Counted from the stretch's first letter, positions 1 through 8,622 are shown. The stretch is 38,498 bases of DNA from Phycisphaerae bacterium (GCA_016795005.1 JAEUIV010000084.1:1-38498), one strand, 5' to 3'. Program-made: numbers and translations. Notes: generated by a model from the sequence alone, not told the origin.

Positions 1-788
1 TCCTGATCGACCATCCGCCGCCGAGCCTCGAATCACCTCGGACCACTCGGGAGGCTTCCCGGCAGGGCGGCGAGGCTTCTTTCCGCTTCCTCGAACACGC
101 CGTTGACGCAACGCTCCGAGCGCATGACGATCCACTCCGACCGGTGGCGATCGTGACCGCTCCGATCAGCAAGGAAGCCTGGGCGCTGGCGGGACACCGG
201 AAGTTCCCGGGGCACACGGAGTTGCTCGCGGCCCGGTACGGCGCCGGACGTGTCCGCATGATGTTCGTCGCGCCGACTCTGCGGGTCATGCTGGTCACGA
301 CCCACGTGCCGCTCGCCGACGTGCCCCGAATCATCACGATTGATCGGGTATTCGACACGATTGAACTCGCGCACGAATCCTGCGTGCGGCTCGGGATCCC
401 CCGTCCTCGCATCGCGGTCTGCGGCGTCAACCCGCACGCCGGCGAAGCGGGTCTGCTGGGAGATGACGAGGCGCGCGCCATCGCCCCCGCCATCGCACGG
501 GCACGCGCGCGCGGCGTGGACGCGAGCGGCCCCTGGCCGGGTGACACCATCTTCAACGCCGCGCTGAACGGGCGCTATGACATCGTCGTCGCGATGTACC
601 ACGATCAGGGGCTGATCCCGGTGAAACTGCTCGCGTTCGATCGCGCGGTGAACTATTCGGCGGGTCTGCCGGTCGTCCGCACCAGCCCGGACCACGGCAC
701 GGCGTTCGATATCGCCGGAAAGAACCTCGCGGACCCGGGATCGATGCGCGCCGCGATCGAGTTGGCCGTCAGGCTTGTGCGCGGATAG
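1..788 (+). CDS. pdxA: 4-hydroxythreonine-4-phosphate dehydrogenase PdxA (5' truncated by window edge)
   Basis: PdxA oxidises 4-phosphohydroxy-L-threonine in the DXP-dependent pyridoxal 5'-phosphate pathway. The open frame (codons begin at base 3) has no stop back to the window edge, so about the last 260 residues are present and the N-terminal part lies outside. Family landmarks are in order: VAIVTAPISKEAW, FPGHTELLA with a metal-ligand His, VNPHAGEAGLLG, GPWPGDTIF, VAMYHDQGLIPVKL with the second His, and SPDHGTAFDIAGK with the third His. All three metal-binding His positions are therefore present. The 3' end overlaps the convergent hydrolase gene by 20 bases. An internal ATG at 246-270 or GTG at 144 could be mistaken for the start, but the frame upstream (GGEASFRFLEHAVDATL) is also PdxA-like, so the gene is truncated rather than short. 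Confidence 0.93.
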   Translation, partial: LIDHPPPSLESPRTTREASRQGGEASFRFLEHAVDATLRAHDDPLRPVAIVTAPISKEAWALAGHRKFPGHTELLAARYGAGRVRMMFVAPTLRVMLVTTHVPLADVPRIITIDRVFDTIELAHESCVRLGIPRPRIAVCGVNPHAGEAGLLGDDEARAIAPAIARARARGVDASGPWPGDTIFNAALNGRYDIVVAMYHDQGLIPVKLLAFDRAVNYSAGLPVVRTSPDHGTAFDIAGKNLADPGSMRAAIELAVRLVRG

Positions 789-1725
789 CGCCGGGGTCAA
801 GGCGCTGCATCGCCGCGCTCATCCGCGCCTTGGCCTCGGCAAGTGAGCGCTCGCCGGACTCGCCCAACGAGCCGAGCGTCAGCCCGTCGTGGGCGAGCGA
901 GAGACCCTCGGGCAGTTCGGGATCGATCGCGGCGTGAGTGATCTCGTGCGACATGTGGACAAACCAGGTCTGCCCGGCTCCGATGCGGAGCGCCGCGTCG
1001 ATCGACTGGTCGAGCGCAAAGTGCGTCGGATGCTTGCGGATACGCAGCGCGTCGAGCACCAGCGTGTGAAGCCCCTCCAGCAACGGCCAGGTCTCCGGCG
1101 GGATCGAGGACACATCGGTGCAATAAGCGAGCGGGAAGGGGTCCGAGGCGGGCGTCTGATCCCGCAGCTCCGGTCCCTTCTCGATCCGCCATCCCAGCAC
1201 CGGCAGGCGGCCGTGATACAGGCGGATCGGCATGAAACGCATGCCGAAGAGTTCGATGGCCTGGGCGGCGCCCCGATCCGGCGGCGGGGGAACCTCGTGC
1301 GCGATCAGCGTGGCGACGAACGAGTCGTTGACGTTCGCGTCCTTGTCGAAGATGTGCTTGTACACGCGGCGGAGCGAGTCCAGCACGTACCCCTCGGCGT
1401 AAAGGTCGATCGGCGCCTGCATCACGGCGTTAAAGCGGCGCACCTCGTCGAGACCGAAGATGTGATCGACGTGGTTGTGCGTGAACAAGATGGCGTCGCA
1501 TCGCCAGAGGTCATGGCGGAGCGCCTGCGCATGGAGGTCGGGGCCTGCGTCGATCAGCACGCAGCGCGGCGTGCCCCGCGGGTCGATCCATTCGATCGCC
1601 GCGGCGGTGCGGGACCGCGTGTCGCGCGGGTCCGCGCTCGTGCAGGTGGCACACCGGCAGGCGATGAGCGGCACGCCGCCCGAGGTGCCGGTGCCGAGGA
1701 AGATGAAGCGGGCGGGGAGGGACAT
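769..1725 (-). CDS. MBL-fold metallo-hydrolase of the PhnP type
   Basis: A 318-residue cytosolic metallo-beta-lactamase-fold hydrolase. The metal-binding signature FTHNHVDH supplies H83, H85, D87 and H88, and a later HMSHE segment is a plausible further ligand region. An N-terminal CRCATC cluster (C23, C25, C28) follows GTGTSGGVPL, as in PhnP-type enzymes, which carry a structural zinc near this point. PhnP hydrolyses 5-phosphoribosyl 1,2-cyclic phosphate, but no other C-P lyase gene is near, so the substrate here is open; other members of this group act on various cyclic phosphodiesters. It is the last gene of a minus-strand group (gpsA, nuclease-like protein, this gene), 55 bases after the previous one, and its end overlaps pdxA on the opposite strand. 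No strong ribosome-binding site precedes the ATG. Confidence 0.85.
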   Translation of the reverse strand: MSLPARFIFLGTGTSGGVPLIACRCATCTSADPRDTRSRTAAAIEWIDPRGTPRCVLIDAGPDLHAQALRHDLWRCDAILFTHNHVDHIFGLDEVRRFNAVMQAPIDLYAEGYVLDSLRRVYKHIFDKDANVNDSFVATLIAHEVPPPPDRGAAQAIELFGMRFMPIRLYHGRLPVLGWRIEKGPELRDQTPASDPFPLAYCTDVSSIPPETWPLLEGLHTLVLDALRIRKHPTHFALDQSIDAALRIGAGQTWFVHMSHEITHAAIDPELPEGLSLAHDGLTLGSLGESGERSLAEAKARMSAAMQRLDPGAIRAQA

Positions 1726-1780
1726 TCATCAAGAGGGTGCCACGGCCGTACCCGAAGGGCAAGCCGAACAGCACGGGCGA

Positions 1781-2794
1781 TCAGGGTGACTCCACCGGCG
1801 TCCAGTTGATGAACCGCTTGATCTCCGCCCCCTCCGGCTCGCTGGTTTCCCACGCGGCGCGGATCAGTGCGTAGAGCATCGCGGAGCCGTCGAGGAGGCG
1901 TTCCTCGATCAGTTGCTTCCCCGGTTCCTGGTCGAGCGAGCCGTCCTGTTCCATGCGGTAGAGGTCCTCCACATGGGCGAACGAGCGCTTGATGTGGGCG
2001 ATGATGTCGTTCCACGGATCGTCGGCCTTCACGCAGAGATCGAACTTCGCCAGCGGACGCAGCGACGGGTAGTCGATATGGTGCAGTTCAACGACCCCGC
2101 CGTCGATGTAGGCGTGGAACCGGTTGCTCGTGGTGTAGCCCTTGGGATTCGGGGCGAGCGACGACCAGCCGTTGAAGTGCTGCGTCGTGTGCAGGGGCTG
2201 CGCGGCGTCGGCGACAAAGTGACTCAGCACGCCGACGTGGTACAGCACGTTGGCCCGCGCCTGCTCGACCTGCGCGGCACGTCCCTCGACCCCCGCCGCC
2301 TCGATCGTGCGCAGCGTCCTGAAACTGGACTGAAGCTTGGCGTACTGCTCGATGATCGAGTGGGCGACGTAGCCCGGGAACTCCTTGTCGCGGATCGGGT
2401 CGAGCGCCGGGTCGTAATGACTGAATCGCTCGGGGTGGGCCGCTTTCTCGACCGCCATCACGCGGATGTATTCGCTGCGGAGGTTGGGCATCGTGTCGAT
2501 CGTGAGGCCGAAGGGTGCGAGGTCTTCGATGTCGATGTAGTGATCGGGGTTGTTGATGTGCGAGAGCGCCGGGGTGCGCTGGCCTCGCCATCGGTCAGGC
2601 TCGACCGATTGATACATGGCGCGCTGCCTCGACGACGCCTCGCCCAGCCACGACGGCATGAGCGGGTCAAGCCGCACGGCGTCCATCGCGAGTTCGGTGA
2701 CGAGGCGATGCCCGTGGCCGTCCCAGGCGTGGGCGGAAGCGGCCTTCATCAGCAGCACCAGACACATCGCCAACTGCATGGTTCGATCGTTCAA
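1781..2794 (-). CDS. Secreted S1/P1 nuclease / zinc phospholipase C superfamily protein
   Basis: A 337-residue exported protein. A signal peptide (residues 1-23, ending AHA) would be cleaved directly before W24. In the S1/P1 nuclease and zinc phospholipase C superfamily the mature N-terminal Trp is itself a zinc ligand, so this cleavage position is diagnostic. Further ligand-like residues follow: H29 in GHGHR, DHYIDIE, a His in YVAHSI, the HVGVLSHFVADAAQPLH segment, and a late NRFHAYID. The family cleaves single-stranded nucleic acids or phospholipids with three zinc ions; the sequence alone does not decide which. It lies 18 bases after gpsA on the same strand and 55 bases before the PhnP-like gene. 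A periplasmic role in phosphate or nucleotide scavenging is an inference. Confidence 0.82.
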   Translation of the reverse strand: MNDRTMQLAMCLVLLMKAASAHAWDGHGHRLVTELAMDAVRLDPLMPSWLGEASSRQRAMYQSVEPDRWRGQRTPALSHINNPDHYIDIEDLAPFGLTIDTMPNLRSEYIRVMAVEKAAHPERFSHYDPALDPIRDKEFPGYVAHSIIEQYAKLQSSFRTLRTIEAAGVEGRAAQVEQARANVLYHVGVLSHFVADAAQPLHTTQHFNGWSSLAPNPKGYTTSNRFHAYIDGGVVELHHIDYPSLRPLAKFDLCVKADDPWNDIIAHIKRSFAHVEDLYRMEQDGSLDQEPGKQLIEERLLDGSAMLYALIRAAWETSEPEGAEIKRFINWTPVESP

Positions 2795-2812
2795 GACGCA
2801 TCCTCCGGTGGA

Positions 2813-3853
2813 CTACCCCACCCGCTCTGCCTTAAGTTCGCGGCTCATCAGTTTCTGGATCGCCTCGAGCGGATCCACCCCGCCGTACAGCACCGAGTGG
2901 ACCGCCTCGGCGATCGGCATCTCGACGCGGTATTTCCTTGCCAGTTCCATCACCGCCGTCACGGTTGTGACGCCCTCGACCACCGATTCGGTCCGCGCGA
3001 GAAAGTGTTCGAGTTTCTCGCCCTTGCCGAGCGCTTCGCCGAGGGTGCGGTTCCGCCCTTCGGGGCTGAAGCACGTGGTGGCGAGGTCGCCCATCCCCGC
3101 AAGCCCGAAGAACGTCTCCTGCTTCGCGCCCATCGCGGTGCCGAGCCTCGTAATCTCCGCGAGGCCGCGCGCGAGCAGCGCGCTCTTGGCGTTGTAGCCC
3201 GCGTGCAGCCCGTCCAGGATGCCCGCCGCGATCGCGATCACGTTCTTGGTCGCCCCGGCGATCTCGACGCCCAGCGGATCGTTGCTCGTGTACACGCGCA
3301 GCCAGTTCGTCGAGAACAGCGTCTGCACTCGCTCCGCGATGGCGGTGTCGTCGCTGGCCGCGATCATCGTCGCGGGCAGGCAGCGGGCCAGTTCCGGCGC
3401 GATCGTCGGCCCGCTCAGCACGCAGTAGCCTCGGGGCAGGCCGTCGGGATCGTCTCGGAGCACCTCCGAAATGATCTGCGTCGGTCGGAGCAGCGTCCCG
3501 TTCTCAAGCCCCTTCGCCACGCTCACCACGGCGCACCGCCGAGCCTCGGGCACGCACCCGCGCAACTGTTCCCACACCGACCTCGAAAACTGGGTCGGCA
3601 CGGCGGAGATGACCAGGTCCGCCCCCATGAGCGCCTCCCCACCGTGCGTCGTCACCACCACTCGATCGGCCAGCCGCACGTCGGGCAATCGCGGTGAGAA
3701 TCTCGTCTGGGCCAGCGACTCGATCGGCCGCACCTCGTGCCCCCAGAGCGTCACGCGACCGACCCGAGCCGACAATCCGAGCAGGCCGGCGCAGAACAAC
3801 CCCATTTGGCCGTCGCCCAGGATCGTGATGTTCGGGAGTTGGGGGGTTGTCAT
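2813..3853 (-). CDS. gpsA: Glycerol-3-phosphate dehydrogenase [NAD(P)+]
   Basis: GpsA reduces dihydroxyacetone phosphate to sn-glycerol 3-phosphate, the backbone for phospholipid synthesis, in the cytosol. The 346 residues match the usual family length. The Rossmann motif is GDGQMG (G13, G15, G18). Downstream come SAVPTQF, VAKGLE, LSGPTIAPELA, the catalytic-Lys segment GATKNVIAIAAGILDGL, and GLAGMGDLATTCFS, all in family order. It is the first gene of a minus-strand group with the exported nuclease-like protein. A CAGGG precedes the ATG at very short spacing, so the start is supported mainly by the homology to the N-terminal strand. The divergent metal ATPase begins 152 bases away. Confidence 0.95.
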   Translation of the reverse strand: MTTPQLPNITILGDGQMGLFCAGLLGLSARVGRVTLWGHEVRPIESLAQTRFSPRLPDVRLADRVVVTTHGGEALMGADLVISAVPTQFSRSVWEQLRGCVPEARRCAVVSVAKGLENGTLLRPTQIISEVLRDDPDGLPRGYCVLSGPTIAPELARCLPATMIAASDDTAIAERVQTLFSTNWLRVYTSNDPLGVEIAGATKNVIAIAAGILDGLHAGYNAKSALLARGLAEITRLGTAMGAKQETFFGLAGMGDLATTCFSPEGRNRTLGEALGKGEKLEHFLARTESVVEGVTTVTAVMELARKYRVEMPIAEAVHSVLYGGVDPLEAIQKLMSRELKAERVG

Positions 3854-3968
3854 GCCCTGGCACGGGATCGCCGGCCCGTTCCTCCTGCTTTTTGGCGCGG
3901 CGAACTGGTCCCGCGCGCTGATTCCGCTCGCCGATTCGATGCGGGGGAACTCGGCTCCCGCTGATTCG

Positions 3969-4000
3969 TACTATATCTGTTCGTCACAGCCCCCTTGGAG
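3969..4000 (+). promoter_or_regulatory. -10-like element and ribosome-binding site ahead of the first metal ATPase
   Basis: In the 152-base divergent gap between gpsA and the ATPase, TACTATATCT at 3969-3978 is the only AT-rich hexamer-like stretch and resembles a sigma-70 -10 box. No convincing -35 hexamer lies 16-18 bases upstream. TTGGAG at 3995-4000, five bases before ATG 4006, is a good ribosome-binding site and decides the start. No obvious dyad operator for an ArsR or MerR regulator is visible, so metal control cannot be read from this gap. Confidence 0.35.
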
Positions 4001-4005
4001 TCCGC

Positions 4006-6045
4006 ATGGCTACTCATACCTCGCTCCCGCAGGTCAAGAACACGCCGCACGATCACGACCACGAGCACGGCGTCGAGTGCTGCGCGCACCACGAACTCAA
4101 ACTCGAACGGTGGATCCTGGTTTATTTCGTTGGCGGGCTGCTTGCGTTCATCTCGACGCTCTGCCGATGGTTCGCCCTCGCGGATGCGGAGATTTCACAG
4201 ATTCCCGCGCTCATCGGCGCCCTGCTCCTCGGGGCGGGGCTGTTCTATTCGGCGGGGAAAGAACTCTTCCGCGGTCAGTGGAGCAGCAGCACGCTCGCCG
4301 CCCTTGCCGTGCTGGCCGCGATCGCGACGGGGGCCTACGAACCCGCGGCGTACCTCGCGTTCATCCTGCTCGTGGCCGACCAGGCGCTCCGCCGGACCGC
4401 ATGGGGCGCGCGCCGAGCGATCGAGCAACTCGTCCAACTCACCCCGGACATCGCCCGCATCGTCGAGGGTTCAAGCGAGCGCGAAGCGCCCATCGAGGAA
4501 GTGAAGGTCGGCACCATCGTCCGCGTCCGCGCGGGCGAGAACCTCCCGGTGGACGGCGTCGTGACGGCCGGCAAGTCGATGATCAACCAGGCGAGCCTCA
4601 CCGGCGAGGCCGCGCCGGTCGAAGTCGAGCCGGGCAGCACGGTCTACGCCGGCACCACCAACATCACGGGGACGATCGACCTGCGGACGACGCAGATCGG
4701 CGAGGACTCGACCATCGGCAAGGTGGCCTCGCTCATCCACGCGGCCGAGGCGACGCGCACCCCTCGTCAACTGATGATCGAGCAGGTCGCACGATACTTC
4801 GTCCCCGTCGCGCTCGTCACCGCGGCCCTTGTCTGGTACCTCACCAACGACATGGAAAAAGCGATCACGGTGCTCGTGGTCGTCTGCCCGTCGGCACTGC
4901 TTCTCTCGTCTCCCACCGCGATGATGGCCGCCTTCGCCGCGGCGGCGAGGCTGGGGATCATGATCAAGCAGACCTCGTACCTCGAAGCCGCGGCGAACAT
5001 CGACACCATCGTCCTCGACAAGACGGGCACGCTCACGACGGGCAAGTTCGCCGTCAGCCGCCTCGCCCCCGCGCCGGGGGTGGACGGCGCCGAACTGCTC
5101 CAGGCCGCCGCGGACGCCGAGCAGCACTCAAACCATCCGCTCGCTCGATCAATCGTCCACACCGCCGAGCAGGCGCGGATCGTCCCCGCCTCGGGCGGCA
5201 ACTTCGAGGAGATCCACGGGCGCGGAGTCCGCGGCACGACCGCATCGGGCGAACTGGTTGCCGGCCGGGCCACCTGGCTTCGGGAGCTCCACCCCGCGAA
5301 TATCCAGCAGATCGAGGAGGTCGAGTCCAAGATCGAGGGGATGACCGGCGTCCACGTCATGCGCGCCGGCCGCTACCTCGGCGCTGTCGGGCTTGAAGAC
5401 AAGCTCCGCTACAACGCCAAGGGAGTGGTCGAGAAACTCCGCGAACTCGGCATCCGCAAGACCCTCCTCTTCACGGGCGACCGCTTCGCGGTTGCCAAGC
5501 GCGTCGGCGTGTCGGTCGGGGTTGATCAGATCGAGGCCGAGTGCCTGCCGGAAGAGAAGCACGACCTGATCCAGGCCCTCGTCCGAGGCGGGAGCCGCGT
5601 GATGATGGTGGGCGACGGCATCAACGACGGCCCGTCGCTCGCCGCCGCGGACGTGGGCGTCGCGATGGGGCTTTCAGGCTCCGATATCGCCACCAACTCG
5701 GCGGGCGTCGCGCTGATGAACGATGATCTTTCGCGTATCCCCTTCCTCATGATGCTCGCGCGGCGATCGAAACTCATCATCGGGCAAAACATCGCGGCCG
5801 CGATCGTCATCGCCCTCATCGGACTCATCTCCGCCGCCACCGGCGCGCTCCCACTCTGGCTCGCCGCGTTCTATCACTTCGTGGGCGATGTCTTCGTCAT
5901 CGGGAACTCGTTCCGCCTCATCCGCTTCGGAGAGGACTTCGCCGGCTCGCAGGATCATTTCGCATCGACCGGGCCTCAGCGGACCCAGCCCGTGCAGCGC
6001 CGGGCCTCGGCGAGCCTGAAGCCCGCGGTCCCGGCGGGGGCGTGA
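4006..6045 (+). CDS. Heavy-metal P1B-type ATPase with a CPS membrane motif and His/Cys-rich N terminus
   Basis: A 679-residue inner-membrane metal exporter. The N terminus has a short metal-binding-like tail (HDHDHEH, then CCAHH) instead of a folded HMA domain. The actuator loop carries LTGEAAP (about residue 198), the phosphorylation site is DKTGTLT with D338, an HP-locus motif NHPLAR is present, and the hinge reads GDGINDGPSLAAADVG. In the sixth membrane helix, where transport sites usually read CPC, SPC or TPC, this protein has CPS (C294-S296). The last membrane region reads HFVGDVFVIGNSFRL, with His and Asp as candidate ligands. These motifs do not match the standard Cu(I) or Zn/Cd signatures exactly, so the ion is undecided; Zn, Cd or Co are reasonable guesses. 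queF follows after seven bases. Confidence 0.88.
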   Translation: MATHTSLPQVKNTPHDHDHEHGVECCAHHELKLERWILVYFVGGLLAFISTLCRWFALADAEISQIPALIGALLLGAGLFYSAGKELFRGQWSSSTLAALAVLAAIATGAYEPAAYLAFILLVADQALRRTAWGARRAIEQLVQLTPDIARIVEGSSEREAPIEEVKVGTIVRVRAGENLPVDGVVTAGKSMINQASLTGEAAPVEVEPGSTVYAGTTNITGTIDLRTTQIGEDSTIGKVASLIHAAEATRTPRQLMIEQVARYFVPVALVTAALVWYLTNDMEKAITVLVVVCPSALLLSSPTAMMAAFAAAARLGIMIKQTSYLEAAANIDTIVLDKTGTLTTGKFAVSRLAPAPGVDGAELLQAAADAEQHSNHPLARSIVHTAEQARIVPASGGNFEEIHGRGVRGTTASGELVAGRATWLRELHPANIQQIEEVESKIEGMTGVHVMRAGRYLGAVGLEDKLRYNAKGVVEKLRELGIRKTLLFTGDRFAVAKRVGVSVGVDQIEAECLPEEKHDLIQALVRGGSRVMMVGDGINDGPSLAAADVGVAMGLSGSDIATNSAGVALMNDDLSRIPFLMMLARRSKLIIGQNIAAAIVIALIGLISAATGALPLWLAAFYHFVGDVFVIGNSFRLIRFGEDFAGSQDHFASTGPQRTQPVQRRASASLKPAVPAGA

Positions 6046-6052
6046 GCACTCC

Positions 6053-6442
6053 ATGCCCGACCCATCACTTCTCGAAACCTTTCCGACTCCGACCGACGCC
6101 CCTTTCGTCATCGAGCACGTCGCGGAGGAGTTCACCAGCGTCTGCCCGAAGACCGGGCACCCCGACTTCGGCGTCGTGACCCTCCGCTACCAGCCGCGCG
6201 CCGCGAGCGACCCGGCCTCGCGCGGCTGCATCGAGTTGAAGAGCCTCAAACTCTACTACCAGTCCTTCCGAAACGAAGGGATCTTCTACGAGGCCGTCAC
6301 CAACCGAATCCGCGATGACCTCGTCAAGACGATGAACCCGGCGTGGCTCCAGGTCATCACCGATTGGCGCGGGCGGGGCGGCATCCGCTCGACCATCCGC
6401 GCGGACCACGGCCCCGTGCCCGCGCAGTTCCAGGGACGATGA
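6053..6442 (+). CDS. queF: NADPH-dependent 7-cyano-7-deazaguanine (preQ0) reductase QueF
   Basis: QueF reduces the nitrile of preQ0 to the aminomethyl group of preQ1 on the path to queuosine in tRNA. The protein is 129 residues, the short unimodular type. The catalytic Cys is C31 in TSVCPKTGHPDF, and D38 is the partner acid of the same motif. The QueF signature ELKSLKLYYQSFRNEG and the NRIRDDL segment follow. It starts seven bases after the ATPase stop, so the two are probably cotranscribed, although no functional link is known. No other queuosine-pathway gene is in the window. The 3' end faces pgl with a six-base gap. Confidence 0.93.
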   Translation: MPDPSLLETFPTPTDAPFVIEHVAEEFTSVCPKTGHPDFGVVTLRYQPRAASDPASRGCIELKSLKLYYQSFRNEGIFYEAVTNRIRDDLVKTMNPAWLQVITDWRGRGGIRSTIRADHGPVPAQFQGR

Positions 6443-6448
6443 TCCGGT

Positions 6449-7255
6449 TCACGCGGGCTGTGGGCACGCCTCATGATCGAGGTACCAGCGCACGATCCCG
6501 TCGCCCAGCGGCTTGACGCCGAGGATCGGAAGATCGATCTCCGCGCCGGGCGCATCGCGCCGAGCGGCGACATGCGCCAGCGCGGCCTGCTTGCTCTTGC
6601 CCGTCACCAGCACCGTTGTCAGCCGGGCGCTGTTCAGCAGCGGGTACGTCATCGTCAGGCGATCCGGCGGCGTGACCCTTGGTCCGGCGTTGATCGTGAC
6701 CAGCCGCGAACGCTCGGCCAGAGCGGGCGAGTGCGGGAAGAGGCTGGCCGTATGGCCGTCGCTTCCCATGCCCAGCAGAACGAAGTCGAGGCGGTCCTGA
6801 CCCCGTTCGCGCCAGCCCAGGACCTCGCGCAGTTCCGCTTCGTACTTCTCCGCCGCGTCCGCGCTCATCTGGTCCATCGGATGCACCTGTGACGCGGGGA
6901 TGTCGGAGTGATCGAGCATGTACCCGGCGATCTGCGTCCAGTTGCACCGCTCATCGTCCATCGGCACACGCCGCTCATCCACGAGCCAGAGGTGCGTTCG
7001 CTTCCAGGGCAGTTCGCGGAACATGGGGTCGGACATCAAGCGGCGATAGAAAGGCAGAGGCGTGCTGCCGCCGGAAAGGGCGACGTGAAAATCGCCGAAG
7101 GCGCGGACGCAGTTGAAGGCGTGGAGCAGCAGTTCCGAGCCGAGCGCGGCGTACAGGTCGTAGGCGTCCTTCCGCAGGACCACCGCCCCCGTCAGCCGGG
7201 GAGGGTCCGGCTCTCGCTCGAGTTCGTAGATCGGGATCTCGGCCGGATCGGGCAT
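6449..7255 (-). CDS. pgl: 6-phosphogluconolactonase
   Basis: Pgl (DevB/SOL type) hydrolyses 6-phosphogluconolactone in the oxidative pentose phosphate pathway in the cytosol. From the ATG at 7255 the protein is 268 residues, the usual length. It shows LSGGSTPLPFY near the N terminus, WLVDERRVP in the middle and LLGMGSDGHTASLFPHSP, which carries the active-site His. The frame stays open for 143 more codons upstream, but that part would run through the divergent gap and into gmk and has no resemblance to Pgl, so the shorter start is chosen. gmk is divergent, 69 bases away; queF converges at the other end. Confidence 0.93.
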   Translation of the reverse strand: MPDPAEIPIYELEREPDPPRLTGAVVLRKDAYDLYAALGSELLLHAFNCVRAFGDFHVALSGGSTPLPFYRRLMSDPMFRELPWKRTHLWLVDERRVPMDDERCNWTQIAGYMLDHSDIPASQVHPMDQMSADAAEKYEAELREVLGWRERGQDRLDFVLLGMGSDGHTASLFPHSPALAERSRLVTINAGPRVTPPDRLTMTYPLLNSARLTTVLVTGKSKQAALAHVAARRDAPGAEIDLPILGVKPLGDGIVRWYLDHEACPQPA

Positions 7256-7324
7256 CCCGGCAGTGTAGGAAACCGCCGCCGCGCAACGCTTCCGTCCGAG
7301 CGACCGCCGGGGTAGATTGACCCG

Positions 7325-7945
7325 ATGACCACCCCCCCGCGCCACCGACTCGCCACCGACACCGACAACGGCATGCTTCTGGTCATCAGCGGCCCGTCGG
7401 GCGTCGGCAAGACCACCATCACCCGCGCAGTCGAACGCTCCATCCCCGACTCGGTCTTCTCGATCAGCGCCACCACGCGGCCGCGATCCGACGTGGACGT
7501 GGACGGCGTGGACTACCACTTCATCAGCGACACCGAGTTCGACCGCCGCGTCGCCGCGGGAGAGTTCCTTGAACACGCGGTCTACGCCGGGAACAAGTAC
7601 GGAACCCTGAAAGGCCCCGTCGATGCCCAACTCGCTCGCGGCCGGCTCATGATCCTTGAGATCGACGTGCAGGGAGCGAAACAAGTGAAGGCGAAGATGC
7701 CCCGCGCGTTCGGACTCTTCGTCCTCCCGCCGAGCGAGGAGGCCCTCCTCGCCCGCCTTCGTGCCCGGAAACGCGACACCGAGGAAGTCATCCAGCGCCG
7801 ATACAACGTCGCACGTGAAGAAATCGCCGAAGCCAAGCGCTGCGGCGTGTACGACGCATTCATCGTCAACGACGACCTGCCCAAGGCCATCGACGAAGCC
7901 CTCCGACTGGTCCGCGAGGCCCGCGAGAAGCGTGCGGCTCGCTGA
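7325..7945 (+). CDS. gmk: Guanylate kinase
   Basis: Gmk phosphorylates GMP to GDP with ATP. The 206-residue protein has the P-loop SGPSGVGKTT after a short N-terminal extension of about 17 residues; MLLVISGPSG is where shorter homologues begin, so an internal start at 7373 is possible. The GMP-binding segment SISATTRPRSDVDVDGVDYH, the EFLEHAVYAGNKYGT segment and the lid Arg-rich region RLRARKRDTEEVI are all in place. The gene is divergent from pgl and converges with ruvA 15 bases beyond its end. Confidence 0.95.
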   Translation: MTTPPRHRLATDTDNGMLLVISGPSGVGKTTITRAVERSIPDSVFSISATTRPRSDVDVDGVDYHFISDTEFDRRVAAGEFLEHAVYAGNKYGTLKGPVDAQLARGRLMILEIDVQGAKQVKAKMPRAFGLFVLPPSEEALLARLRARKRDTEEVIQRRYNVAREEIAEAKRCGVYDAFIVNDDLPKAIDEALRLVREAREKRAAR

Positions 7946-7960
7946 CGGAAGCCCCCCGCC

Positions 7961-8605
7961 TCAGCGCATCCCGAGCGCCGCCGCCACCAGTTCGTCCGCC
8001 GTCGCCAGCGCCGCATCTCCTTCGAGTGCCCGCCGCACCAGGCGGTCGGCGTCCGCCTGCGTCTCGCCCAGGCGGACCAGTGCCGCCACCGCGCGATGGA
8101 ACGGCTCCTGCGCGCCGCGCTCGGCGCCGCTCGAAGGCTTTCCCTCCATGATCGATTCGCCCGCGAACGCCTCGACCTTGCCGTGCAACTCGGCGATGAT
8201 CGTTTCCGCGAGACGCTTCCCGATCCCGGGCAGCCTGGACAGCGCCGAGGCATCGCGCAGCGTGATCGCCCGCGCCACCTCGCCCACCGGCGCCGCCAGC
8301 GCACGCAGCGCCTTCTTCGTGCCCACCCCTTTCACCGTCGTCAACAGTTCAAAGAAACGCCGTTCGGGAGTGGCGCTGAACCCGATGATCCGCGGCACGA
8401 AACTCGCCCCCTGATCCGGCGATTCGATCGACTGGATCGTGTGCAGCGTGATCGGGCCGCCCACACGATCCGCCAGCGATTGCGCGAGAAACGCCGGGAG
8501 CATCACCTCGTACGCGCAATCAAACCCCGGCTGAGCGCCGGGGATCATCACGACCGCCGTGCTCTCGTCGATCCGTTCCAGGATGCCGGTGACTCGTGCA
8601 AGCAT
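7961..8605 (-). CDS. ruvA: Holliday junction branch migration protein RuvA
   Basis: RuvA binds four-way junctions and loads the RuvB motor. The 214-residue protein starts MLARVTGILERI, the N-terminal OB-fold strand of the family. The two helix-hairpin-helix segments are visible: LTTVKGVGTKKALRAL and LSRLPGIGKRLAETIIAEL. A variable acidic linker and a C-terminal domain III ending LVAAALGM follow. It lies 17 bases after the plsC-like gene on the same strand, so the two are likely cotranscribed. ruvB and ruvC are not in the window. Confidence 0.94.
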   Translation of the reverse strand: MLARVTGILERIDESTAVVMIPGAQPGFDCAYEVMLPAFLAQSLADRVGGPITLHTIQSIESPDQGASFVPRIIGFSATPERRFFELLTTVKGVGTKKALRALAAPVGEVARAITLRDASALSRLPGIGKRLAETIIAELHGKVEAFAGESIMEGKPSSGAERGAQEPFHRAVAALVRLGETQADADRLVRRALEGDAALATADELVAAALGMR

Positions 8606-8622
8606 GATCGTGCCCCGCGACC

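Noticed and set aside
1913..3697. A 594-codon open frame on the plus strand, antisense to the nuclease-like gene and gpsA
   Set aside because: It lies opposite two well-recognised genes, is rich in Arg, His, Val and Asp as expected for the antisense of GC-rich codons, and shows no domain.
3471..5396. A 641-codon plus-strand open frame in another frame over gpsA and the metal ATPase
   Set aside because: Its second half is Arg/Gly-rich low-complexity sequence in a shifted frame of the ATPase, which itself has every P-type motif.
7256..7684. N-terminal extension of pgl by 143 codons
   Set aside because: It would cross the divergent gap and run antisense to gmk. Pgl homology begins after ATG 7255.
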